A stretch of 56,359 nt of DNA from Acidaminobacter sp. (GCF_030247605.1 NZ_JAOTSB010000019.1:1-56359), one strand, 5' to 3'. Numbered from the stretch's first letter, positions 24,183-32,661 are shown. Notes: generated by a model not told the origin, from the letters alone. Numbers and translations are program-made.

Positions 24183-24238
24183 AGGGGACAGTTTTTGGAT
24201 TTTTCACTGGCACTAGACGGCATTTCAGGTTTGGTGGT

Positions 24239-24244
24239 ATAATG
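24239..24244 (+). promoter_or_regulatory. Extended -10 of the YebC-family gene
   Basis: TGGTATAAT (24236-24244) is an extended -10 box. TAGACG lies 18 bases upstream as a weak -35. The leader would be about 28 bases. Confidence 0.6.
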
Positions 24245-24278
24245 TGATGTTGAATTTTAATGCCTGGAGGAAAGATAA

Positions 24279-24998
24279 ATGGGTCGTATAGGAACAATTG
24301 AGAACAGAAAGAACAAGCAGGACGCAAAACGCGCGAAGATTTTTACGAAGCTTGGGCGGTACATCATGGTGGCGGCGCGGGAAGGCGGGGGCGACCCCAT
24401 GTACAACCCGGCGCTGATGAGTGCCATTGAGAAGGCCAAGGCGGCCAATATGCCCAATGACAATATTGATCGTGCCGTCAAGAAGGGCACGGGGGAGTCG
24501 GACGGCGCCATCTTTACGGAGCTGACTTATGAAGGTTACGGCCCGGGCGGCGTGGCGGTTCTGGTGGAGTGTCTCACGGACAAGCAGAACCGTACGGCGG
24601 CGGACGTGCGCTCGTATTTCTCCAAGGGCAACGGCAACCTGGGAACCAACGGCTGCGTCAGCTTTATGTTCGACCGCAAAGGCGTCCTGGTCATTGACCG
24701 GTTGGAGAGCATGGACGAGGAGACGGTCATGATGCAGGCCCTGGAAGCGGGCGCGGAGGACTTCATTGCCGAGGAGGATCACTTCGAGATTTATACTTCT
24801 ATTGAAGACTTTGGGGCAGTGCGAGATGCCCTTAAAGCCGATGGTTACGAATTCTCCATGGCCGAGCTGCGTTACCTCCCGCAGACCTCGACAGCTTTGA
24901 CGGACGAGGAGGACATCAAGAGCATGAATAAGCTGATTGATCTCCTTGAGGACTCGGACGACGTGCAGAACGTTTACCATAACTGGGAGCAGGCGTAA
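24279..24998 (+). CDS. YebC/PmpR family DNA-binding regulator
   Basis: This 239-residue protein belongs to the YebC/TACO1 family, of which members act as transcription regulators or help translate polyproline stretches. Family blocks are the N-terminal [24 protein letters not shown] (about 13-36), [30 protein letters not shown] (about 43-72) and [28 protein letters not shown] (about 84-111). The start differs from the common MAGHSKW version, beginning [19 protein letters not shown] lies eight bases before the ATG. The gene contains GCCGATGGTT at 24837. Confidence 0.9.
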   Translation: MGRIGTIENRKNKQDAKRAKIFTKLGRYIMVAAREGGGDPMYNPALMSAIEKAKAANMPNDNIDRAVKKGTGESDGAIFTELTYEGYGPGGVAVLVECLTDKQNRTAADVRSYFSKGNGNLGTNGCVSFMFDRKGVLVIDRLESMDEETVMMQALEAGAEDFIAEEDHFEIYTSIEDFGAVRDALKADGYEFSMAELRYLPQTSTALTDEEDIKSMNKLIDLLEDSDDVQNVYHNWEQA

Positions 24999-25040
24999 GG
25001 GTTTAGGCGTCATGCTAGTTGAATTTTAAAATGGATGTTG

Positions 25041-25125
25041 ATGGGCATCCTTGTGTCGAAATGGTTGATCGCGGACTGTGGATTGATCAGAAATGACACA
25101 AGGGTGCTTTTTCGTTTTTTGAAAA
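25041..25125 (+). terminator. Long hairpin terminator behind the YebC-family gene
   Basis: GCATCCTTGTGTC (about 25044-25056) pairs with GACACAAGGGTGC around a 40-base loop, followed by TTTTTCGTTTTTTG. The remaining ~200 bases to the next gene hold no gene I can support. Confidence 0.7.
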
Positions 25126-25332
25126 TTGAACAATTAATTTTTAGGGCGACCCCAAAATTAGCAGAAACTTTCTCGAAACTAATTAATAGGCATGTAAAAG
25201 TCGTTGCCGAGAGAGGGGGGGCGGAGGACTCAATCTGTAGGGCCATTGAATGTGAAGTTCAGACCTTGGAGGTCCGTGGCCATAGCCGGTAAAGTGAGAA
25301 ATTCAACCATTGTATTGAAAGGAAGTGTACAC

Positions 25333-26247
25333 ATGAAAAGACCTATAGCTTTATTGTTGATCTCGATCATGGTACTGATGTTGTCTGCGTTTTCGTTTGC
25401 GGGAAATGGGAATCCAACGAATGATAAGGATAAATCCCAAGTCAATGCGTTTATTTTGGATGATGAATTGTTTATAACTGTGTGGCTTGATAAGGAAATT
25501 GGCGATGAACTAGATGAACTTTTGGTTGAGGTTGTTGAAGGTGAAGATGTAATTGAAACGTCCAATGATTATGATTCTGAAGAGGTTGAAAAATTTGGCA
25601 CAATAATGTACATGTACACTTTTGATGCTATAGAGTATACGCCTTTGGATGATTTTGAAGTCAAAGTTTTTATTTCGTTAGATGATGATGCTGATAGTGA
25701 ACTTTTACTCACTAAAAAAGTTGACTTGGAAGATCTTGACGAAGAAGATGACGACGACGAAGAAGACGAAGACGATGAAGAAGACATGGACGATGATATG
25801 TATCCAGCTGCTCCAGCTGTAGCGAATAAACTCCTGAAAGAAGCTGGAATTCCGAATCGCGTAGGCGAGAAAAACCTGATTGCGCTTGTTGCGGCAATGA
25901 TGGATGAAGATGAATCATTTGACAGCGTCGAGAAAGATGATGTTGATGAGTACAAGGATGCTGTAGAAGATTTCTTGATTGGTCAACTGAAATTGATGTT
26001 TGAAGATGAAAATGGCGGAGAACTCTCAGATTTTCTTGACGAGATCGCTGACTTAGGGAAGCCAGTCATGAAGCCTGATGTCGAAAAAGGTAAACCTGAA
26101 TTTGTGGATGATCACAACGATGACGAAGAAGATGAAGACGAAGAAGAAGACGAAGACGAAGACGAAGACGATGAAGATGAAGACGATGAAGATGAAGACG
26201 ATGAAGATGACGATAACGAAGGTCGTGGAAAAGGTAGAGACAAATAA
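25333..26247 (+). CDS. Secreted acidic low-complexity protein
   Basis: This 304-residue protein has a signal peptide (KRPIALLLISIMVLMLSAFSFAG, cleaved near residue 22). A beta-rich part (about 25-125) leads to an Asp/Glu tract (about 133-155), a helical middle (about 156-255) and a second, longer Asp/Glu tract ending in GRGKGRDK. The tracts are written with GAC/GAT/GAA codons in varying order. AAAGGAAG lies before the ATG at 25333; a longer frame upstream has no ribosome site. It is more AT-rich than its neighbours. The function is unknown; Ca2+ or cation binding at the cell surface is a guess based on charge only. Confidence 0.72.
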   Translation: MKRPIALLLISIMVLMLSAFSFAGNGNPTNDKDKSQVNAFILDDELFITVWLDKEIGDELDELLVEVVEGEDVIETSNDYDSEEVEKFGTIMYMYTFDAIEYTPLDDFEVKVFISLDDDADSELLLTKKVDLEDLDEEDDDDEEDEDDEEDMDDDMYPAAPAVANKLLKEAGIPNRVGEKNLIALVAAMMDEDESFDSVEKDDVDEYKDAVEDFLIGQLKLMFEDENGGELSDFLDEIADLGKPVMKPDVEKGKPEFVDDHNDDEEDEDEEEDEDEDEDDEDEDDEDEDDEDDDNEGRGKGRDK

Positions 26248-26297
26248 TTCGTTTTAGTGAAATAAAGACAATATCTAATATTTGAAACTATTTTGAG

Positions 26298-26323
26298 GTG
26301 CGGGACCCCATCCCGCACTTTTT
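26298..26323 (+). terminator. Terminator of the acidic protein gene
   Basis: GTGCGGGA and TCCCGCAC pair around a five-base loop, followed by TTTTTC. Confidence 0.9.
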
Positions 26324-26412
26324 CTTATGCTCAATATGACTCATAAGTCACATGACTCTATGGTCATATTATACCCGAAAAAATGCAGCAAAGTATTAAA
26401 AATGTATAAAGA

Positions 26413-26543
26413 GTGTCTGGTACAAATTCGAACTCGGTGTCAGACACTCAGTTCACTTCGGTGTCAGACACTCAGTTCACTTCGGTGTCAGACACTCAGT
26501 TGACTTTGGTGTCAGACACTCAGTTAACTTTGGTGCCTGTCAC
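26413..26543. repeat. 24-bp tandem repeat array A4
   Basis: Full cores GTGTCAGACAC start at 26437, 26461, 26485 and 26509. Degenerate edge units are GTGTCTGGTAC at 26413 and GTGCCTGTCAC at 26533, both in phase. The last unit runs up to the 3' end of the convergent glycosyltransferase gene. Confidence 0.9.
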
Positions 26544-27713
26544 TCACTTCGTTCCACATGCCTGGCGATAGAGCTCCAGCAGGTGATTTGCCAGATCCTC
26601 TGCGCCTTGGCGGGCGACGTGATTTCTGCAGCGGGTTTGCCAGTCATGCCATTCTAAGGAAGATAACTGACCAAAGGCTTTCAGATGGGCTTCAAATTCA
26701 GCAGCGTTTGAGTAGACAAAGCCATTGACATGGTCAATCACCTGATTTCTGGACTGTTGATCCAGTCGCTGAAGTACCGGAAGGCCCATAGCCTGGGCTT
26801 CAAGCAGAGAGATGGACATCATTTCAGTAAGGGAAGCGCTGACAAAAACATCAGCGGTAGCGTAGTACTGGGGCATGTTTTCATAAGGAATTTTGCCTGT
26901 GAAAATGATCTGATGGGCAATGCCGGCATCCGTCGCAAATTGTTCCAGGGTATCCCGCTCAGGGCCATCTCCCACGACCATCAGACAAAAGGGAGCATTA
27001 GGTTGAATACTGGATTTCCAAAGATCCAGCAGCGTTTCAACGCTCTTTTCTTTTCCCAGGCGTCCGACGAAAATTGCGGTGAGGTGATCATCGGGGATAT
27101 TGTATTTATGACGGATCTTTTGTCTGGTTCCGGGTTCGAGGTTATTGGTATCGAACCTCTGAAGGTCAACGCTGTTAGGGATATAGTAAAAGGGTGAAGT
27201 CACTTTCGTAGCTTTCAAATAGGCGGCAGCTTTTTCTGAAGGGCCGGTCGTAATACTGGCATAATTAGCCAGGAATCGCACATAGCCGTGTGACAAGGCT
27301 TTGGTAATCGGCATGAATATTTTGGGTGCCAAGTAATGGAGGTAGTCATCGTAAGCGGTGTGGAGGGTGTAGACCATTGGAAGTTTAAGTTTTCGAGAAG
27401 CCAGCATACCAAAGGTGCCCATGCCAAATTCATTGTGGATATGAATGACATCAGGGTTGAATGCTTTTAAGATCTTAAGACGCTCGAAACTAAAAGGAAA
27501 CGCAATTCCATACCCGTAGATTCGTTTTAAGGTAAATCCGGGACAGTGGAGCACGCCCTCATGATCTACATAATGGTGTTTGGTATGTGGATCGGAGGCG
27601 AGAATCAACACTTGGTGACCTAAGCTTCTGAGACCCTCAGCCAGGACTTCGATATGAGTAATAACGCCATTAGTAAAGGGGTGCCAGGTATCAGTCAAAA
27701 GCGCTATGTTCAT
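26544..27713 (-). CDS. Glycosyltransferase family 4 (diacylglycerol glucosyltransferase-like)
   Basis: This 389-residue GT-B enzyme transfers a sugar from a nucleotide donor. The N-terminus MNIALLTDTWHPFTNGVITHIEVLAEGL and the DVIHIHNEFGMGTFGML block resemble enzymes making glycolipids such as glucosyl-diacylglycerol. The donor domain shows FVGRLGKEKSVETLL, and the E-x7-E segment lies in SASLTEMMSISLLEAQAMGLPV. The start is the ATG at 27713 with AAAGGAG seven bases upstream. The TGA stop (26546-26544) lies in a GTGAGTGACAGGCACC string that looks like a unit of the 24-bp array, so the repeat may have set the present C-terminus. TGCTATACT upstream resembles an extended -10. Confidence 0.87.
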   Translation of the reverse strand: MNIALLTDTWHPFTNGVITHIEVLAEGLRSLGHQVLILASDPHTKHHYVDHEGVLHCPGFTLKRIYGYGIAFPFSFERLKILKAFNPDVIHIHNEFGMGTFGMLASRKLKLPMVYTLHTAYDDYLHYLAPKIFMPITKALSHGYVRFLANYASITTGPSEKAAAYLKATKVTSPFYYIPNSVDLQRFDTNNLEPGTRQKIRHKYNIPDDHLTAIFVGRLGKEKSVETLLDLWKSSIQPNAPFCLMVVGDGPERDTLEQFATDAGIAHQIIFTGKIPYENMPQYYATADVFVSASLTEMMSISLLEAQAMGLPVLQRLDQQSRNQVIDHVNGFVYSNAAEFEAHLKAFGQLSSLEWHDWQTRCRNHVARQGAEDLANHLLELYRQACGTK

Positions 27714-27749
27714 GAGTCTGCTCCTTTCGCCAAATGATTCATTGGGAAA

Positions 27750-27758
27750 AGTATAGCA
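27750..27758 (-). promoter_or_regulatory. Extended -10 of the glycosyltransferase gene
   Basis: On the minus strand TGCTATACT ends at 27750, about 37 bases before the ATG. No good -35 is seen at the usual distance. Confidence 0.45.
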
Positions 27759-27833
27759 CGTCAATACAGGATTGGCGATTAGGGATGATTATTGGTTCAA
27801 TTTAGAGAATTCAAATCTTAATTAATCATTAAA

Positions 27834-27897
27834 TGTGTCTGGTACAATTTCTGAGTTGGTGACAGGCACTCATTTTGTTTTTGTCCGCGTCACCAAC
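27834..27897. repeat. Degenerate repeat units (GTGTCTGGTAC, GTGACAGGCAC, TGTCCGCGTCACC)
   Basis: The string ATGTGTCTGGTACAA resembles the left edge of array A4. GTGACAGGCAC and TGTCCGCGTCACC follow at the spacing of the 24-bp family. This looks like an eroded or edge-only array. Confidence 0.65.
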
Positions 27898-27946
27898 CTG
27901 CAAACCTTCCCAGATGTTAAATATTTGTGAACTTGTATTTCGGGGG

Positions 27947-27975
27947 TTGCAATTTTTCTTGCAGAGGCGTATGAT
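27947..27975 (+). promoter_or_regulatory. Promoter of the antiporter transcript
   Basis: TTGCAA (27947-27952) and TATGAT (27970-27975) are exactly 17 bases apart. The predicted leader to the antiporter gene is about 340 bases, long enough for regulation and containing a small open frame. Confidence 0.65.
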
Positions 27976-28075
27976 CGTTAATATCAAAGGTCGAGCAGAC
28001 GAAAATCTGAAAAGACCGCCTAAGAACAAGCAAAATAGCGGGTTTTAATTATAAAATAATGGGAGGTGCCCGACA

Positions 28076-28132
28076 GTGATCATCATGAGAAGACATGCTT
28101 TAGCCGGATTTGTCCACGGTCGCGGCGGTTAA
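28076..28132 (+). CDS. Possible 18-residue leader peptide
   Basis: A GTG codon seven bases after GGGAGGTG opens a frame MIIMRRHALAGFVHGRGG and ends in TAA. An internal ATG at 28085 would give 15 residues. It lies in the long leader of the antiporter gene. The ribosome site is better than that of many real genes here. The peptide is short, basic and matches nothing I recognise. It could be a translated leader controlling the antiporter, or chance. The ~190 bases after it are AT-rich without a visible gene. Confidence 0.4.
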   Translation: MIIMRRHALAGFVHGRGG

Positions 28133-28323
28133 TTCTGAAACGGTATGCAATTATTCCTGCATTTTCGTTATAGTTTTAACAACAAGAATCAACTATCTTC
28201 AATCAACAATCAACAACTAGCCTTCATTTATTCATTAATTATAAACCGCCCATCTGCATTCAATAACAATTTGAATGACCAAACGACAGGGCGAAATATC
28301 CAAAATTATAAGGGGTCTTTGTC

Positions 28324-29697
28324 ATGTCCAGTACAATCGCGTTTGAAACCAATCAAATGCTCGAACTTATAGCCATTGTTTTATTTTCAGGTGTCCTTTT
28401 TTCTAAACTCAGCAAGCTCATTCATATGCCGGACGTCGTTATGTATATCCTGGCCGGGATCTTAATCGGCCCGGCGGCGTTCAACCTTATAGATATCAAC
28501 GAGTACCCCGCAGCGAACCAGCTGATCCTCACCTTTGGGGCAGCCTACATCCTGTATGACGGCGGCCGGGAGATCAACCTCAAAGTCCTCAACAAAGTCA
28601 AATTCTCGGTGTTGTCGCTGGCGACCATCGGCGTGGTGGTTTCTACGGTGATTACAGGGGTGGCAGCCAGCATGATCCTGCACGTGGACCTGCTCACCGG
28701 GCTGCTGCTGGGCTCCGTGATCGCCTCCACAGATCCGTCAGTGCTGGTGCCTCTGTTCAAGACCATGAACATCAGCAAGCGCTTGAAACAGACCATTATC
28801 GCGGAGTCAGCGTTCAACGACGCGGTGGGCGCCATCACCACACTGACACTGCTGGGGCTCATCGCGGGCAGCGCGTTTTCCCTCAGCGGCACACTGCTCG
28901 AACTGGGTACCAGTGCCATTGGCGGCATAGCGGTGGGACTGGCCGTGGGCTTCCCGGCGTCGTACCTGATCGCCAGCCGCAGGCACGGCGTGTTTTCGGA
29001 GCATCCATCGGAGATTGGGCTGGCAACAGTGATCAGCGCCTACATCCTGGCTTCTCACTTTGAGTTCAGCGGCTTCCTGGCGGTCTTCGTAGTCGGCATG
29101 ATCTGCGGCAACAAGAAAATCATAGGCCTCTGGGTGCCCGAAGAGCAATACGAAACGCAGCTCCGCTTCAAAGAGGTCCTGACGCTGATCCTGCGGATGA
29201 TGATCTTCATCCTGCTGGGCGCCAGCATCGACTTCTCGATCCTCTTCTCACACCTGGGCGGCGCGCTGCTGGTGGTTGCGGTCCTCATCTTCATCTCCAG
29301 GCCGTTGTCCGTCATGGTCAGCGTCCTCTGGGACCGCCAGGCCAAATGGAGCCTCAAAGAGATCCTCTACATGTGCTGGGTCCGCGAAACCGGCGTCATC
29401 CCCGCAGCCCTCGCCGGCATGATGCTGGCAGCAGACGTCCCGGGCGCGCGCATCATCTCCTCCGTGACCTTCGCGGCCATCTTCATCACCCTGACCTTCC
29501 AGGCCAGCACGGCGAAACTGCTCGCGAGCCTCTTAAAGCTCGAAGAAGCTCTGCCGATGGTCACAGAACCCACCACCTCAACCCTTTCAAACACTGACGA
29601 CACCGTAACGGATCCTTATAGCGTCCCAAGCGGCGATGAGCACTACAGCCGGGACTGCCTCGAAGAGCCTTACCCGGTGTATTTGCTGGCACAGTGA
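28324..29697 (+). CDS. Cation/proton antiporter (CPA family, NhaP-like)
   Basis: This 457-residue membrane protein has about twelve helices. The family motifs YILAGILIGPAAF, the ASTDPS ion-binding segment (about 137-142) and ESAFNDAVGAITT (about 160-172) point to a Na+/H+ or K+/H+ exchanger. After the last helix a hydrophilic tail of about 50 residues begins with EALPMVTEP, encoded by an exact GCCGATGGTC (29553-29562). AAGGGG lies eight bases before the ATG. The TGA stop shares two bases with a GAAACTGGG hairpin element. The 340-base leader suggests control after transcription start. Confidence 0.9.
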   Translation: MSSTIAFETNQMLELIAIVLFSGVLFSKLSKLIHMPDVVMYILAGILIGPAAFNLIDINEYPAANQLILTFGAAYILYDGGREINLKVLNKVKFSVLSLATIGVVVSTVITGVAASMILHVDLLTGLLLGSVIASTDPSVLVPLFKTMNISKRLKQTIIAESAFNDAVGAITTLTLLGLIAGSAFSLSGTLLELGTSAIGGIAVGLAVGFPASYLIASRRHGVFSEHPSEIGLATVISAYILASHFEFSGFLAVFVVGMICGNKKIIGLWVPEEQYETQLRFKEVLTLILRMMIFILLGASIDFSILFSHLGGALLVVAVLIFISRPLSVMVSVLWDRQAKWSLKEILYMCWVRETGVIPAALAGMMLAADVPGARIISSVTFAAIFITLTFQASTAKLLASLLKLEEALPMVTEPTTSTLSNTDDTVTDPYSVPSGDEHYSRDCLEEPYPVYLLAQ

Positions 29698-29738
29698 AAC
29701 TGGGTGTCAATAGGCGCCAGCCGCTGACACCTAGTTTC
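29696..29738. repeat. 43-bp GAAACTSGG hairpin element at a stop codon
   Basis: The element begins with the GA of the antiporter's TGA stop. It reads GAAACTGGGTGTCA, then ATAGGCGCCAGCCGC, then TGACACCTAGTTTC. The outer arms pair almost fully. The central part is in the opposite orientation to the copies at 19.3 kb. Confidence 0.85.
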
Positions 29739-29763
29739 CTTTGCAGAAACTAGGCCGCTAGCT

Positions 29764-29893
29764 GACGTGCATAGACCCTCGTTCCGCTTCGCTGCACTCG
29801 GGTCTAGGGCTGCGCCCTATATAAACAAAACTAACGCCATTCAACCGAGAACAAGCTCTCGGCTGCACGGCGTTAGTTTTGTTTATGCACGTC
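29764..29893. repeat. Long stem-loop element, copy 2
   Basis: It starts GACGTGCA and ends TGCACGTC. Arms AAACAAAACTAACGCC and GGCGTTAGTTTTGTTT are perfectly paired and enclose CCGAGA-ACAAGC-TCTCGG. The first half has TAGACCC/GGGTCTA around GCTTCGCTGCAC, and GGGCTGCGCCC. Compared with copy 1 the stems differ but still pair. It lies between two convergent genes, as copy 1 does. Confidence 0.82.
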
Positions 29894-29914
29894 TTAAGCT
29901 TTCGATGCACGTCT

Positions 29915-31396
29915 TTACCTTTCGCGAATCTGTAACTGATACTTCTGCAGCTTATAATTCAGCGACTGCTTCGAAATCTGCAGGCGGCCGGCCAGCTCGG
30001 AGAGGGAGCGGATGCCCTCGGACCGGGACAGGATCAGGTGTTTCTCAAAATCATCGAGGGCGTCGCTCAGGCTGACAGACGCCGGCGGCATGGTCATGGC
30101 GTAATTTGGCGGGGATTGGTTTGGCGGCTGACCATCGGCTGATGCTTGGGTTTTTGAAAGGGGCTGTGCACCAGAGGGGCCTTTTGGAAGAGAGGATATG
30201 CCGATGGTCGCCTGTTCCAGCGCCGCACTTTCGACCATGAACTCGGGCAGATCCTCCACGCTGATGTGGCTCGACGTGGCGAAGTTGAAGGCGCTCTCGA
30301 TCACATTCTTGAACTCCCGCACGTTGCCGGGCCAGCTGTAGTCCTGCAGCATGCCGGCGACCTCCGGGGTCACGCCCTTCAGGGTCATGGCGTACTCGCG
30401 GTTGAACAGCTTGATGAAGTGGTCGGTCAGCATTGGGATGTCCTCTGCGCGCTCCCGCAGGGAAGGCACCTTGATCTGGACGCTGGAAAGCCGGTAAAAG
30501 AGGTCCGGGCGCATCAGCTGGCGGTCGATGCAGCTCTGGGGATGCTCGTTCACAGCGGCGATAATGCGGACGTCAAACTTCTTGGGCTCGTGGCTGCCAA
30601 TACGGGTGACCTTTTTTTCCTCGATGGCCCGCAGTAGCTTGGCCTGCATGCTGAGGTCCATGGAGTTGAGCTCGTCCAGGAAGAGGGTGCCGCCATTCGC
30701 GATCTCGAAAAGGCCGGGCTTGTTCTCCGCGCCGGTGTAGCTGCCCTTGGTCGTGCCAAAGAAAATGCTTTCCAGGAGGGTGTGGGGGATGGCCGCGCAG
30801 TTTTGGGAAACGAACATGGCGCCCCGCCGGCTGCTGCCGCTGTGGATGGACTGGGCCACCAGCTCCTTGCCCGAGCCCGTCTCGCCGTAGATAAGGACGC
30901 TGGCGCTTGCCTTGGAAACTCTGACGAGCTTCTGCTTCAGGCTGCGGATCACCGCCGATTCGCCGACAATGTCCTTGACCTCATATAGCCCATCCTTGTG
31001 AGAACTGGTCATGTTGGGCAGGTCGATGAAATTCTTCAGCGCCGCGGTATCCAGGTATTTGGAGGTGCTCACCGCGCCAATGATCTTGCCGTTTTCCATG
31101 ATGGGAAACGTATTGTCCAGCACCAGCATCTCGCCGCCGCCCATATATTCGAGCTTCTGAATCTGGTTCACCGTGGTCTCGCCGTATTGGATTGCCCGGT
31201 AGCACGTCGAATCCTCCGCCTTCAGGTTCGGATACACTTCCATAGGCGTTTTGCCGATGGATTCCTTTTCCTTCAAATCAAAGGTGCCAGGCAGAAATTG
31301 TTTATTGTAAACGATGCGGCACTGATCGTCAACGATCATGAGACCATCAACAAAATTTTCGATCTTGGTGATCACGTCGTAATACGCTTCGAGCAT
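29915..31396 (-). CDS. Sigma-54-dependent transcriptional activator (RocR-like)
   Basis: This 493-residue regulator has an N-terminal PAS sensor (GLMIVDDQCRIVYNKQF, about 18-34), an AAA+ domain and a Fis-type helix-turn-helix. Walker A is GETGSGKE (about 169-176), Walker B GGTLFLDELN and the arginine-finger region is present. The sigma-54 contact loop reads GSYTGA instead of GAFTGA; RocR-type activators vary here. The HTH is LAGRLQISKQSLNYKLQKY. Two copies of the GCCGATGGTC motif lie in the linker between AAA+ and HTH (30131 and 30200). The start at 31396 follows GAGGT by seven bases; the longer frame only reads through the repeat array. RocR-like activators control arginine or proline use, which fits the cluster at 36-42 kb, but no -24/-12 promoter was found there. 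Confidence 0.88.
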   Translation of the reverse strand: MLEAYYDVITKIENFVDGLMIVDDQCRIVYNKQFLPGTFDLKEKESIGKTPMEVYPNLKAEDSTCYRAIQYGETTVNQIQKLEYMGGGEMLVLDNTFPIMENGKIIGAVSTSKYLDTAALKNFIDLPNMTSSHKDGLYEVKDIVGESAVIRSLKQKLVRVSKASASVLIYGETGSGKELVAQSIHSGSSRRGAMFVSQNCAAIPHTLLESIFFGTTKGSYTGAENKPGLFEIANGGTLFLDELNSMDLSMQAKLLRAIEEKKVTRIGSHEPKKFDVRIIAAVNEHPQSCIDRQLMRPDLFYRLSSVQIKVPSLRERAEDIPMLTDHFIKLFNREYAMTLKGVTPEVAGMLQDYSWPGNVREFKNVIESAFNFATSSHISVEDLPEFMVESAALEQATIGISSLPKGPSGAQPLSKTQASADGQPPNQSPPNYAMTMPPASVSLSDALDDFEKHLILSRSEGIRSLSELAGRLQISKQSLNYKLQKYQLQIRER

Positions 31397-31446
31397 GGGG
31401 GGGACCTCGCTTTCATTGGGGGAGTTTTGGGATGGGTTGAGGTGGG

Positions 31447-31721
31447 TGACAGTCACCGACCTGCGGTTGGTGACTGTCTCTGGTTTGAAGTGAGTGTCAG
31501 ACACCGAGTTGAAGTGAGTGTCAGACACCGAGTTGAAGTGAGTGTCTGACACCAAGTTGAAGTGAGTGTCAGACACTGAGTTGAAGTGAGTGTCTGACAC
31601 CAAGTTGAAGTGAGTGTCTGACACTGAGTTGGAGTGAGTGTCTGACACCAAGTTGAAGTGAGTGCCTGACACCAAGTTGGAGTGAGTGTCTGACACCAAG
31701 TTGAATTTGGTGCCAGAGCTG
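31447..31721. repeat. 24-bp tandem repeat array A5 (eleven units)
   Basis: Cores start at 31447 and then every 24 bases to 31687, with an edge unit GTGCCAGAGC at 31711. The first is GTGACAGTCAC, the second GTGACTGTCTC, and the remainder GTGTCwGACAC with one GTGCCTGACAC. The two palindrome variants therefore meet in one array. It lies in the 5' flank of the sigma-54 activator gene. Confidence 0.93.
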
Positions 31722-31817
31722 CTTTTCTTAATTATACCAGAGGTTGGCGCAACCTGTGCTGCAAACGTAAAAATATTTTTACTTTTAGCTGTACATTTCA
31801 AAACCTTAAGTGAATGT

Positions 31818-31860
31818 AACCCCCCTGTAGTAGACGATCCACAAGTACAAATGATATAAT
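31818..31860 (+). promoter_or_regulatory. Candidate SigI-type and SigA-type promoters before sigI
   Basis: AACCCCCCT (31818-31826) followed by CGAT (31835-31838) resembles the C-rich -35 and CGAA-like -10 of SigI promoters, suggesting self-control. Just downstream TGATATAAT (31852-31860) is a SigA-like extended -10. Both would serve sigI-rsgI. The assignment rests on pattern only. Confidence 0.45.
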
Positions 31861-31905
31861 CCATTCGGAAAGCCATGACATAACACAACAAGGAGGTGGT
31901 TTGCC

Positions 31906-32661
31906 ATGGAACGCACCGTAGACCAAAAAGTGATCGACATACAGCTGGCGCCGGAGCAGGCAAACGCCTTTATACTCGAAAATGACGCCTTTATCCGCAA
32001 CTGCATCCGCCGCTTTCAGAACCGCTCAGGCGCCTCCCAAAGCGCCAGACAGTACGTTTCGGACAGCGAGGATCACTGGGCCATCTCCCTGGAGGCCTTC
32101 CATGAAGCCATGCAGACCTACCATTACGACAAGGGCAGCTTTTACAGCTTTGCCTCCATGGTTATCGAGCGGCGCCTGATCGACCATACCCGGCGAGAAG
32201 CCCGGCATTTGAAAGAGGTGCCCATCGACCCCTACGTCTTTGAGAGTAATAGCGAGCAGGAAGACGCCTACCCGGACCAGGGCATGCGCAGCCAGGTGGT
32301 CCGCCAGCTCAGCGTCGAGCCTGACGAGTCCATCACGCTCGAGATCGAAGCCGCCAATCAGCGGTTCTCGGATTTCGGCTTTTCTTTCTTTGATTTAGCC
32401 GATAGTTCCCCAAAAGCCCAAAAAACCAAAGCAGCCTGCGCGCTGGCAGTCAATTGTATCCTGGAATCACCTGTCCTGCTTCAGGAACTAAAGAGAAACG
32501 GCCAGCTCCCAATAAAAAGTTTGGAAAAAATGTCTGGGGTACCCCGAAAAATCATCGAGCGTCATCGAAAGTATATTATAGCGGCAACTGAAATCGTCGG
32601 TGGGGACTATCCTCACTTATCGCAGTACATGAGCTTCATTAAAAGGGGGACTTCCAGATGA
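31906..32661 (+). CDS. sigI: RNA polymerase sigma factor SigI
   Basis: This 251-residue sigma factor resembles SigI. The region 2-like part shows QTYHYDKGSFYSFASMVIERRLIDHTRREARH (about 68-99). A C-terminal region VPRKIIERHRKYIIAATEIVGGDYPHLSQYMSFI (about 213-246) is typical of SigI rather than other sigma-70 proteins. AAGGAGG lies nine bases before the ATG. The stop overlaps the next ATG (ATGA). In Bacillus SigI answers heat stress, and in cellulolytic clostridia polysaccharides, through RsgI. Confidence 0.9.
   Translation: MERTVDQKVIDIQLAPEQANAFILENDAFIRNCIRRFQNRSGASQSARQYVSDSEDHWAISLEAFHEAMQTYHYDKGSFYSFASMVIERRLIDHTRREARHLKEVPIDPYVFESNSEQEDAYPDQGMRSQVVRQLSVEPDESITLEIEAANQRFSDFGFSFFDLADSSPKAQKTKAACALAVNCILESPVLLQELKRNGQLPIKSLEKMSGVPRKIIERHRKYIIAATEIVGGDYPHLSQYMSFIKRGTSR

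Noticed and set aside
25204..25332. Longer start of the acidic protein gene
   Set aside because: The extension precedes the signal peptide, has no ribosome site, and would hide the export signal.
31252..31261. GCCGATGGAT strings (31252, 21916, 38282 on the opposite strand) as motif copies
   Set aside because: Only eight of ten bases match and they encode conserved residues in context, so they may be chance. They were not counted.
31397..31963. N-terminal extension of the sigma-54 activator
   Set aside because: It reads through the repeat array and an AT-rich region. A ribosome site and the PAS domain mark the real start at 31396.
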